A stretch of DNA of 39,437 nucleotides from Cytobacillus firmus NBRC 15306 (lineage in GTDB: Bacteria; Bacillota; Bacilli; Bacillales; Cytobacillaceae). Location: contig NZ_BCUY01000034.1 in assembly GCF_001591465.1 (NCBI RefSeq), positions 1 through 39,437 of the forward strand, in the 5' to 3' direction. Shown here one piece after another: positions 1 to 6,137 of the stretch. The stretch's first letter is position 1. Each line of letters begins with the position of its first letter. Made by a program: the position numbers and the translations under genes. The notes under the pieces were generated by a model. That model did no database searches, was not told where the DNA came from, and saw only the letters and a list, made by a program, of their open reading frames with translations.

Positions 1-44
1 AATAATAATGATCCTAAAATTTAAAACTGCTGAGTCAGATGTTC

Positions 45-110
45 CAAAGCACTTTGTGCTTTGTCACAGATTGCTATTCGGTTGAAGTGATTCACAGATG
101 CTGCAATCTG
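45..110. repeat. Two inverted repeats replacing the tRNA-Lys body
   Basis: CAAAGCAC at 45-52 and GTGCTTTG at 56-63 form a perfect 8-bp hairpin with a 3-base loop. CAGATTGC at 67-74 and GCAATCTG at 103-110 form a second perfect 8-bp pairing around 28 bases. A direct repeat CACAGAT occurs at 65-71 (with one base fewer) and near 94-100. Neither hairpin is followed by a T tract, so neither looks like an intrinsic terminator. They begin where the tRNA-Lys homology ends and may be the terminus of an inserted element. Confidence 0.5.
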
Positions 111-134
111 CTCTACCGACTGAGCTAATGGCTC
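108..134 (-). pseudogene. tRNA-Lys 5' fragment, broken after the D arm
   Basis: The reverse complement reads as the acceptor strand and D arm of a Bacillus tRNA-Lys (GAGCCATTAGCTCAG, then GGTAGAGCA). After that the sequence diverges. No anticodon TTT, T arm or matching acceptor strand follows before the window edge. It lies exactly where tRNA-Lys follows tRNA-Gln in the equivalent trnS cluster of B. subtilis. The downstream 107 bases hold two hairpins instead of tRNA. The gene may be cut by an insertion or rearrangement whose other end is outside the window. Confidence 0.6.
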
Positions 135-141
135 ATTAAAA

Positions 142-216
142 TGGCTGGGCTAGCAGGATTCGAACCTGCGAGTGACGGAGTCAAAGTCCGGTGCCTTACC
201 GCTTGGCTATAGCCCA
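142..216 (-). tRNA. tRNA-Gln (anticodon TTG)
   Basis: The reverse complement starts TGGGCTATAGCCAAGCGG and ends GCTAGCCCAGCCA. Acceptor arms pair, the T loop TTCGAATC is intact, and the anticodon TTG sits in GGACTTTGACTCC. The 3' CCA is encoded. It follows tRNA-Asp in the same transcript. Confidence 0.95.
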
Positions 217-225
217 ATAATAAAA

Positions 226-301
226 TGGCGGTCCCGACGGGAATCGAACCCGCGATCTCCTGCGTGACAGGCAGGCATGTTAACCGCTACACCACGGGAC
301 C
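226..301 (-). tRNA. tRNA-Asp (anticodon GTC)
   Basis: The reverse complement starts GGTCCCGTGGTGTAGCGG, has anticodon GTC within TGCCTGTCACGCA, T loop TTCGATTC, and ends CGGGACCGCCA. The acceptor stem GGTCCCG pairs with CGGGACC, the discriminator is G as expected for Asp, and CCA is encoded. Confidence 0.95.
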
Positions 302-330
302 ATCCACAAAACCGTCGGAAATAAAAAAAG

Positions 331-402
331 TGACCCGTACGGGATTCGAACCCGTGTTACCGCCGTGAAAGGGCGGTGTCTTAACCGCTTGACCAACGGG
401 CC
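331..402 (-). tRNA. tRNA-Glu (anticodon TTC), CCA not encoded
   Basis: The reverse complement starts GGCCCGTTGGTCAAGCGG, has anticodon TTC within GCCCTTTCACGGC, and T loop TTCGAATC. Acceptor GGCCCGT pairs with ACGGGTC. The discriminator A is followed by CTT rather than CCA, so the 3' end must be completed by tRNA nucleotidyltransferase, unlike the neighbouring tRNAs. Confidence 0.94.
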
Positions 403-417
403 GTTGTTTGAATTTTC

Positions 418-508
418 TGGCGGAGAAGGAGGGATTTGAACCCTCGCGCCGCTTACGCGACCTACACCCTTAGCAGGGGCGCCTCTTCAGCCACTTGAGT
501 ACTTCCCC
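418..508 (-). tRNA. tRNA-Ser (anticodon GCT)
   Basis: A 91-base class II tRNA with a long variable arm. The reverse complement starts GGGGAAGTACTCAAGTGG, carries anticodon GCT in CCCTGCTAAGGG, and ends CTTCTCCGCCA with CCA encoded. It reads AGC/AGT serine codons. Confidence 0.95.
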
Positions 509-513
509 AAATA

Positions 514-588
514 TGGCTCCGCAGGCAGGATTCGAACCTGCGACCGTTCGGTTAACAGCCGAATGCTCTACCACTGAGCTACTGCGGA
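514..588 (-). tRNA. tRNA-Asn (anticodon GTT)
   Basis: First tRNA of the cluster. The reverse complement starts TCCGCAGTAGCTCAGTGG, carries anticodon GTT in CGGCTGTTAACCG, and ends CCTGCGGAGCCA with CCA encoded. The order Asn-Ser-Glu-Asp-Gln-(Lys) is close to the B. subtilis trnS cluster. Confidence 0.95.
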
Positions 589-639
589 ATAATAATAAAC
601 TTGTTCGATAAAACTGTTAATATCTTATCGACTCTTCAT

Positions 640-668
640 ATTATAGGGACACGGACTATAAAAGTCAA
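640..668 (-). promoter_or_regulatory. Sigma-A promoter of the tRNA cluster
   Basis: On the minus strand TTGACT (663-668), a 17-base spacer, and a perfect TATAAT (640-645). It lies about 50 bases upstream of tRNA-Asn, as expected for a strong stable-RNA promoter. Confidence 0.85.
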
Positions 669-741
669 GCATGTTTTTACAAGTATTTATTAGCCGTTTA
701 TCCTGTTTTGACCTGTGACAATTATTAAATATAAAGCGTAC

Positions 742-1215
742 CTATTCTAATGTCAATTCTTTTTTGAATACTAATTTTCCTTTGCATTTACCGCAGACAT
801 ATTTCTTCGTATCAACTTTTCTTTTTCTCTGAAAAGTTTGGCCGCATTCTTTGCACATATAAACAAGAATCTTAGCAGATCTGTTTGTTTTCGGACGATC
901 AGGCAAGGCTGAACAAAATCGGGGTGCTCCCACTTTCTTCATTAGCATTCTGAAGTCCTGATCACGATGTTTATATCCTTTTCCTTCTAAGTGCAAATGA
1001 TAATGACATAGCTCGTGCTTAATGATTCCCTCAAGTTCTTCGGCGCCAAGCTGCTCATAATACTTTTTGTTTATTTCAACATGATGTGAATTCAGCATAT
1101 ATCTTCCGCCAGTGGATTTTAGTCGTGAATTAAAATATGCCTGGTGGCAAAAGGGCTTGCCGAAGCTTTCTAATGATATCTTTTCAACAAGTGTCTGAAG
1201 CTCCTGGTCATTCAT
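742..1215 (-). CDS. ydcK: SprT-like zinc metalloprotease family protein
   Basis: Predicted 157-residue protein of the SprT family (B. subtilis YdcK type); SprT-like domains are related to eukaryotic Spartan proteases, but the bacterial function is not established. Visible features are the zinc-protease motif HELCH at residues 67-71 and a C-terminal zinc ribbon with CxxC pairs at Cys121/Cys124 and Cys141/Cys144. The chosen ATG (1213-1215) gives the usual family N-terminus [10 protein letters not shown]; the frame is open further upstream but without family-like sequence. A GAGAGG sits about 13 bases upstream, rather far. It is divergent from cmpA and lies between tex and the tRNA cluster, the same setting as in B. 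subtilis. Confidence 0.9.
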   Translation of the reverse strand: MNDQELQTLVEKISLESFGKPFCHQAYFNSRLKSTGGRYMLNSHHVEINKKYYEQLGAEELEGIIKHELCHYHLHLEGKGYKHRDQDFRMLMKKVGAPRFCSALPDRPKTNRSAKILVYMCKECGQTFQRKRKVDTKKYVCGKCKGKLVFKKELTLE

Positions 1216-1241
1216 CGCAATGTTTTTCCTCTCATATCGTA

Positions 1242-1269
1242 AACATGACAACCTATTATAGCATACATT
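1242..1269 (+). promoter_or_regulatory. Candidate sigma-E promoter for cmpA (weak)
   Basis: The plus strand carries CATACATT at 1262-1269, matching the sigma-E -10 consensus. The corresponding -35 region (around 1242-1248, AACATGA) is poor. Established knowledge is that cmpA of B. subtilis belongs to the mother-cell sigma-E programme, which is why this site was considered. Confidence 0.3.
1255..1263 (-). promoter_or_regulatory. Extended -10 promoter for the sprT-like gene
   Basis: The minus strand reads TGCTATAAT, a full extended -10 element, about 40 bases upstream of the ATG at 1215. No good -35 hexamer is visible 17 bases further up. It overlaps the candidate promoter of the divergent cmpA gene. 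Confidence 0.5.
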
Positions 1270-1349
1270 ATATATACCTTTTAAAGCTCTGAACTCCTTG
1301 CAGCACGAGAGAGCCATTATCAGATTCCAATTAACGGGAGGTAAATCAT

Positions 1350-1463
1350 ATGCCTGTATGGTTTCAAAATCAAATCCAGCGTGCTTTTTATGAAAAAGAC
1401 CGCTATCAGATCAAACTGCTGAATCAGTGCTGGTTTTTCTATAGAAAAAAACACTGCTCATAA
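1350..1463 (+). CDS. cmpA: CmpA, cortex morphogenetic small protein
   Basis: A 37-residue protein starting [20 protein letters not shown] and ending in [10 protein letters not shown]. This closely matches B. subtilis CmpA (37 residues), a sporulation protein that helps couple coat and cortex assembly and works with the ClpXP protease to degrade SpoIVA in defective sporangia. A strong GGGAGG (1336-1341) sits 8 bases before the ATG. It is located between tex and the sprT-like gene, as in B. subtilis, and is divergent from the latter. It is easily missed by gene callers because of its length, but sequence, ribosome site and synteny agree. Confidence 0.93.
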   Translation: MPVWFQNQIQRAFYEKDRYQIKLLNQCWFFYRKKHCS

Positions 1464-1572
1464 AAAAATCCGGAGAGACGAAGGTAAATTCAGCTAAACC
1501 TAGCCGCACCATCCATGACATATGCCGTAATATCCTTAGTCCGTGAAACTCAATCATTTCATCCATCATAAG

Positions 1573-1624
1573 CATAAGCCAAATCACGCTAGAAATAGTG
1601 ATTTCCGGTGTGATTTGGCTTATG
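1573..1624. repeat. Perfect 15-bp inverted repeat between tex and cmpA
   Basis: CATAAGCCAAATCAC (1573-1587) is mirrored by GTGATTTGGCTTATG (1610-1624) around a 22-base loop. The loop also holds a second GTGATTT (1599-1605, partly), allowing an alternative pairing. It sits between the convergent 3' ends of cmpA and tex. No T tract follows on either strand, so it is not a canonical intrinsic terminator. It may stabilise both 3' ends or be a dispersed intergenic element. Confidence 0.6.
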
Positions 1625-1657
1625 ACTCGAAATGAGCTTTGAAGCTATTAATTTCTA

Positions 1658-3835
1658 TTAATTAGAATGTCCCAGCATTGTTAAGGCGACCCTTCCCTTG
1701 TGTTTATCGACAGAGTCAACCCAGACTGTTACCACATCACCAACGGAAACGACGTCCAGCGGGTGTTTGACAAATTGGCGGCTGAGTTTGGAAATATGAA
1801 CAAGGCCATCCTGTTTGACTCCAATATCGACAAAGGCTCCGAAATCTACAACATTCCGTACTGTCCCTTGCAGTTCCATTCCTTCCTGCAGGTCTTCAAG
1901 CTTTAGAACTTCTTTTTTCAAAAGAGGCTTCGGCAGCTCATCACGCGGATCCCTTTCCGGTCTCATTAATGCGTCTATGATATCTTTCAGTGTCAGCTCG
2001 CCAATGTCAAGCTCCCGGGCTGTCTGGCTGATATCTATGCCTTTAAGTGCCTCTCTTAGCGATGGTGAACCAAGGTCATTTGATTTAAAACCAAGATTAG
2101 CCAGCAATTTATTTACTTCTGCATATGTTTCCGGGTGGATTCCAGTCCGGTCCAGAGGTTCTTTTCCATCGATAATCCGCAGGAAGCCTATTGCCTGTTC
2201 ATAGGTTTTGGCACCAAGTCGGGGGATTTTTTTCAAATGCTTGCGGTCCGTGAACTTCCCTTCCTCATCCCGTTTTTTGATTATATTTACGGCAACTGTT
2301 TTTGACAGGCCGGCTACATGCTGCAGCAATGAAGATGAAGCGGTGTTTACATTTACGCCTACCTGGTTAACTGCTGTCTCTACAACAAAGGAAAGGGAAT
2401 CGGACAGCTTTTTCTGGGATACGTCATGCTGATATTGACCAACCCCAACTGACTTTGGATCAATCTTAACCAATTCTGCAAGAGGATCCTGGAGGCGCCG
2501 GGCGATTGATACAGCACTTCTTTCTTCCACCTGAAAATCAGGAAACTCCTCTCTGGCAAGATCCGAGGCAGAGTAGACGCTCGCCCCCGCTTCATTGACA
2601 ATCAGGTAGAAAATTTCCTCTTTCATATCCTTTAATATATCTGCGATGAACTGTTCGGTTTCCCTTGAAGCAGTCCCATTTCCGATGGCAACCATTTTTA
2701 CTTTATAGGTTTTTAAAATTTGAATTACCTTCTCCCGTGCCTGATTCGTTTTGGAAACAGGCGGGTGCGGATATATGACTCCGATATCAAGTACTTTTCC
2801 AGTTTCATCTACAACAGCCAGCTTGCAGCCTGTTCTGTAGGCAGGGTCTACCCCAAGTACGATCTTTCCTTTTAACGGGGGCTGAAGCAGCAGTTTTCTT
2901 AGATTCTCAGAAAAAATCATAATAGCCTGTTCTTCTGCTTTTTCGGTCAATTCATTACGTATTTCGCGTTCAATTGATGGCATGATCAGACGCTTGTATC
3001 CATCATCAATGGCTTCCCTTACAATCGTGCCTGCAGGAGAACGTTCATCCTTTACCCACTTTTTATATAAGTACTTTAAAATAAATTCGGTATTTGGCTT
3101 AATGTTAATCTTTAATACTTCCTCTTTTTCACCGCGGTTCAATGCAAGTGTACGGTGTGGAACAATCTTGCTCACCGGTTCCTCATACTCGTAATACATT
3201 TCATAAACGCCTTTTTCGTCATTCTCTTTATTTCTCACAAAGGACTCAATAGTCCCCTTTTTGGCTGTTTCCATACGGATCCATTTTCTGCTCTCCGCTT
3301 CGTCTGATACCCACTCTGCGATAATATCTTTTGCGCCAGCAATTGCTTCTTCTGTTGTGGTTACTTCCTTTTCATCAGATAAGAATTCTTTGGCTTTTGC
3401 AGCAGGGGTTTCATTTAGCGAAAAAGTGAGAAGCCACTCAGCAAAGGGCTCAAGCCCTTTTTCTTTTGCCGCAGTTGCTTTTGTCCGGCGCTTTTGCTTA
3501 TATGGCCGGTATAAGTCTTCTACTTCCTGCAGCTTCACCGCTTTGTTAATTTTGGTTTTTAGCTCTTCGGTCAATTTGCCTTGTTCTTCAATTAAGCGGA
3601 TTACCTCTTCTTTACGCTGATTAAGGTTTTGTATGTATTGCCAGCGCTCCATGATATCGCGGATTTGAACTTCATCCAGCGCGCCTGTCTGTTCTTTTCT
3701 GTACCGGGCAATAAACGGGACTGTGTTTCCTTCTTCCAGTAAGCTGATAGTGTTTTTTACTTGTTTGATGGCTATCGATAGTTCCCCAGCTATTAAATTT
3801 AGTGTTTGATCTTGTCTATCCAATGTTTTCTCCAA
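1658..3835 (-). CDS. tex: Tex family RNA-binding transcription accessory protein
   Basis: Tex-type protein (B. subtilis YdcI), a conserved nucleic-acid-binding factor linked to transcription. About 725 residues, the usual family size. Order of domains: N-terminal helical Tex region; YqgF/RNase H-like core with VLGVDPAYRTGCKLAV near the middle; helix-hairpin-helix pairs (NVNTASSSLLQHVAGLS, then KKIPRLGAKTYEQA); and a C-terminal S1 domain (GTVRNVVDFGAFVDIG). The start is ambiguous: GGAGG at 3843-3847 is 7 bases from TTG at 3835 but only 1 base from the in-frame ATG at 3841; another in-frame start lies at 3862. I chose TTG on spacing. It follows the sigB operon and its terminator. Confidence 0.95.
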   Translation of the reverse strand: MEKTLDRQDQTLNLIAGELSIAIKQVKNTISLLEEGNTVPFIARYRKEQTGALDEVQIRDIMERWQYIQNLNQRKEEVIRLIEEQGKLTEELKTKINKAVKLQEVEDLYRPYKQKRRTKATAAKEKGLEPFAEWLLTFSLNETPAAKAKEFLSDEKEVTTTEEAIAGAKDIIAEWVSDEAESRKWIRMETAKKGTIESFVRNKENDEKGVYEMYYEYEEPVSKIVPHRTLALNRGEKEEVLKINIKPNTEFILKYLYKKWVKDERSPAGTIVREAIDDGYKRLIMPSIEREIRNELTEKAEEQAIMIFSENLRKLLLQPPLKGKIVLGVDPAYRTGCKLAVVDETGKVLDIGVIYPHPPVSKTNQAREKVIQILKTYKVKMVAIGNGTASRETEQFIADILKDMKEEIFYLIVNEAGASVYSASDLAREEFPDFQVEERSAVSIARRLQDPLAELVKIDPKSVGVGQYQHDVSQKKLSDSLSFVVETAVNQVGVNVNTASSSLLQHVAGLSKTVAVNIIKKRDEEGKFTDRKHLKKIPRLGAKTYEQAIGFLRIIDGKEPLDRTGIHPETYAEVNKLLANLGFKSNDLGSPSLREALKGIDISQTARELDIGELTLKDIIDALMRPERDPRDELPKPLLKKEVLKLEDLQEGMELQGTVRNVVDFGAFVDIGVKQDGLVHISKLSRQFVKHPLDVVSVGDVVTVWVDSVDKHKGRVALTMLGHSN

Positions 3836-3881
3836 GTTCATTCCTCCATCATAGAGTCTCAATATTCATTTTATCAAAAGA

Positions 3882-3916
3882 ACAAACAAAAAGCTTACCC
3901 TGTCTAGAGTAAGCTT
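3882..3916 (-). terminator. Terminator of the rsb-sigB operon
   Basis: On the minus strand an 8-bp stem AAGCTTAC/GTAAGCTT (3909-3916 with 3891-3898) is followed by TTTTTGTTTGTTC. The stop codon of rsbX (3904-3906) lies in the loop. Confidence 0.8.
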
Positions 3917-4500
3917 CCAAGTATGGAAGTAGCATCATCTGAAGTAGATGGATACTGCTTCTTTATATCTTCCGAGATAAGTTCAATAGGGAGAAATGCT
4001 TTCAGCAAAGATTTAACCCCATGGATATTAAAGCCATCTGAGTATATCAAAAATTTAGACTCCGCTTCATACGTAAACCGCTGGGTATGAAACACCTGCG
4101 GCCTTCCTGACAGATATCCTGTTACAGGCAGGGGATAAGTGAGTTTTCCTGCAGATGAATAAAGGAAAAACCGGATATTCCCTACACAGCTGTATACGAA
4201 TTCCCTGGAAGCAAAGTGTACTTTAAACAGCGCGACTGCTGCTCCTCTTTTTTGCAAAAGAATTTCGTTGCAGAGCTTCATAAGCGTATCTACATCTTTC
4301 TCATGATGCTGCTCTACAACGGAAACAACAGCAGAAGAAGCCTCATACGCGTATTCCCCGCTTCCAAGGCCATCTGCCAGCACACATACAAAGTATTCAT
4401 CCGTTGCGGTAAAATAATAGCCATCACCGCAGAATGATTTGCCTTCTTTAGCTGTCTGGTGTGCAATCACTTCGATGTTATCTCTAACCAATTTGGTCAT
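3904..4500 (-). CDS. rsbX: RsbX, PP2C-type serine phosphatase
   Basis: A 198-residue PP2C-like phosphatase that dephosphorylates RsbS and RsbR, resetting the stressosome after stress (established for B. subtilis). Recognisable segments are KEGKSFCGDGYYF, VLADGLGSGEYAYEAS, and the C-terminal IYSDGFN and DDATSILGSL metal-binding/PP2C motifs. ATG (4498-4500) overlaps the sigB stop codon as ATGA, giving translational coupling. CGGAG lies 8 bases upstream. An in-frame GTG three codons earlier at 4509 overlaps that ribosome site and is less likely. Last gene of the sigma-B operon. Confidence 0.94.
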   Translation of the reverse strand: MTKLVRDNIEVIAHQTAKEGKSFCGDGYYFTATDEYFVCVLADGLGSGEYAYEASSAVVSVVEQHHEKDVDTLMKLCNEILLQKRGAAVALFKVHFASREFVYSCVGNIRFFLYSSAGKLTYPLPVTGYLSGRPQVFHTQRFTYEAESKFLIYSDGFNIHGVKSLLKAFLPIELISEDIKKQYPSTSDDATSILGSLL

Positions 4501-5291
4501 GAAAGGCACTCCGAGTTATTTGTTTCAGAGTGGATTGCTTCCTGAAGCTTTTTGATCGCACGGCGCTGAAGTCTTGATACATGCATCTGGGAAATCCCCA
4601 GTTTATCTCCAGCTTCCTTTTGGCTCATATTCTCAAGATATGTGTATTGAATAATTAATTTCTCTCTCTCTGATAGAACATGCAGGACTTTTTCAAGCAC
4701 CAGCATTTGGTTTACTTTTTCAAAGCCCTCGTCCACATTTCCGACGATATCCAAAAGGGTGACCGTTCCGCCATCAGAATCAGCTTCGATTGAATGGTCA
4801 ACAGAAAGAGCCTGATAGCTTTTACCCATTTCCATCGCTTCCAGGACTTCCTCTTCAGAAACCCCTAGCAGATCGGCTATTTCGTCTACTCTTGGCGACC
4901 TATGAAGCTCTGTTGTAAGCTCTTCAACGGTAGCTTTAATTTTCGGGCCCAATTCCTTTATGCGGCGCGGAACATGAACGCTCCAGGTCTTATCCCTTAA
5001 GAAGCGCTTAATTTCCCCAATAATGGTAGGAACAGCAAAGGCCTCAAATGTTTTTCCGAAAGACTCATCATAGCGGCGGATGGCACCCAATAAGCCGATA
5101 ATGCCTACCTGAACAATATCCTCATGATAGGATCTCCCTTTTGAGTACTTGCGGGCAATAGCTTCAACTAAATTCTGATATTGAAGAACCAGGGTATTTT
5201 GAGCATCTTCGTCCTGGTGAAGCTGGTAGGCTTTGATTAAAGCATTTGTTTCTTCTTTGGATTTTTGGTTAGGTTGAGATTGTTTTTGCAT
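4497..5291 (-). CDS. sigB: RNA polymerase sigma factor SigB
   Basis: General stress sigma factor, 264 residues. Region 2 is visible as GIIGLLGAIRRYDESFGKTF and the conserved TWSVHVPRRIKELGPKIK follows. Region 4.2 carries the helix-turn-helix SQKEAGDKLGISQMHVSRLQ. The segment around MGKSYQALSVDHSIEADSDG is nearly identical to B. subtilis SigB. Its gene overlaps rsbW upstream and rsbX downstream, the typical coupled arrangement. Activity is set by the anti-sigma factor RsbW; transcription of rsbV-rsbW-sigB-rsbX is expected from the sigma-B promoter at 6112-6137, giving autoregulation. Confidence 0.97.
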   Translation of the reverse strand: MQKQSQPNQKSKEETNALIKAYQLHQDEDAQNTLVLQYQNLVEAIARKYSKGRSYHEDIVQVGIIGLLGAIRRYDESFGKTFEAFAVPTIIGEIKRFLRDKTWSVHVPRRIKELGPKIKATVEELTTELHRSPRVDEIADLLGVSEEEVLEAMEMGKSYQALSVDHSIEADSDGGTVTLLDIVGNVDEGFEKVNQMLVLEKVLHVLSEREKLIIQYTYLENMSQKEAGDKLGISQMHVSRLQRRAIKKLQEAIHSETNNSECLS

Positions 5292-5742
5292 CCCTCTCCA
5301 CCTGCTCTCCTTCTAGGTATTTGGTCATAAAGACCGTAACACCCTCTTTGTGATGAATTCTTACTTCATCCATCAATGTTTCAATCAGGTATAGACCCAA
5401 GCCTCCTTCACGCAGAAATTCCACAGAATCTGTCTGGTCATATGGCCCAATGCCTTGTCTGGCAGATTGGAAATCAAAGCTTTTTCCGCTGTCAGCGACC
5501 ATTACCTCAAGACGGTCAGTATATAAACCGAACCCGATGACTACTTCCCCTTGCTCATTCTGTTTGTATGCGTGTTGAACTGCATTGGTGCAAGCTTCAC
5601 TTGTAGCGATCTTAAGATCTTCAATTTCTTCATATGCAAATCCCATTCTGCTGGCAATCCCTGATAATGTCAGGTGGATTACCCCAACAAACTCCGGCTT
5701 GGCCGGAATTTTCACCTCTATATAATCAAATGGCTCGTTCAT
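5269..5742 (-). CDS. rsbW: RsbW anti-sigma-B factor and serine kinase
   Basis: GHKL-type kinase, 157 residues, that binds SigB or phosphorylates RsbV. The N box appears as SEACTNAVQHAY, the G1 box as DSGKSFD and the G2 box as GGLGLYLI. Its start codon overlaps the rsbV stop (ATGA) and its 3' end overlaps sigB by 23 bases, so all three are coupled and made in fixed ratio, as known for the partner-switching module. Length is normal for the family and no key residue is missing. Confidence 0.97.
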   Translation of the reverse strand: MNEPFDYIEVKIPAKPEFVGVIHLTLSGIASRMGFAYEEIEDLKIATSEACTNAVQHAYKQNEQGEVVIGFGLYTDRLEVMVADSGKSFDFQSARQGIGPYDQTDSVEFLREGGLGLYLIETLMDEVRIHHKEGVTVFMTKYLEGEQVERDAKTIST

Positions 5743-6071
5743 TGTACTCCACCTTCAATCCCGCTGTTAATATCGATAATATCCGCCAGGCCTGTAATTT
5801 CGAAAAGTCTCTTTAAACGGTCCGACAAGCCAACGATCTGGAATTTTCCGTTATTGGCACGGACATTTTTAAACACACCAACAAATACGCCTAAGCCGGT
5901 ACTATCCATATAAGAGACTTCTGATAGGTTAACCACCATTTCTACGCCTTCCTTTTCTGTTAAAGGAAAAAGCTCTTCGCGGAGTTTAGGTGCTGTATAC
6001 GCATCAATTTCTCCGCTTATCATTGCTTCAATCAGCATATCATTTTCTTTTACATCTATAGTAATATTCAT
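5739..6071 (-). CDS. rsbV: RsbV anti-anti-sigma factor
   Basis: STAS-domain protein of 110 residues. The phosphorylatable serine lies in SYMDSTGLGV at Ser57, equivalent to Ser56 of B. subtilis. Unphosphorylated RsbV captures RsbW and frees SigB. First gene behind the internal sigma-B promoter; GAGGTGGGT precedes the ATG. The phosphatases that would reactivate RsbV are RsbU, which is frameshifted here, and RsbP (energy branch), which is not in this window. Confidence 0.97.
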   Translation of the reverse strand: MNITIDVKENDMLIEAMISGEIDAYTAPKLREELFPLTEKEGVEMVVNLSEVSYMDSTGLGVFVGVFKNVRANNGKFQIVGLSDRLKRLFEITGLADIIDINSGIEGGVQ

Positions 6072-6111
6072 AACTGACCCACCTCTTTACATGTCAACTG
6101 CTTTTTACTAG

Positions 6112-6137
6112 TTACCCGCTTTTAAAACCCATTAAAC
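6112..6137 (-). promoter_or_regulatory. Sigma-B promoter upstream of rsbV
   Basis: Minus strand GTTTAA (6132-6137), 14-base spacer, GGGTAA (6112-6117), a close match to the sigma-B consensus GTTTAA/GGGTAT. The -35 element overlaps the rsbU stop codon at 6132-6134. The position, directly before rsbV, is the same as in B. subtilis and supplies positive autoregulation. Confidence 0.9.

Noticed and set aside
1-134. Group I intron in tRNA-Lys
   Set aside because: The break is after the D arm rather than in the anticodon loop, and no 3' exon or intron core was seen in the window.
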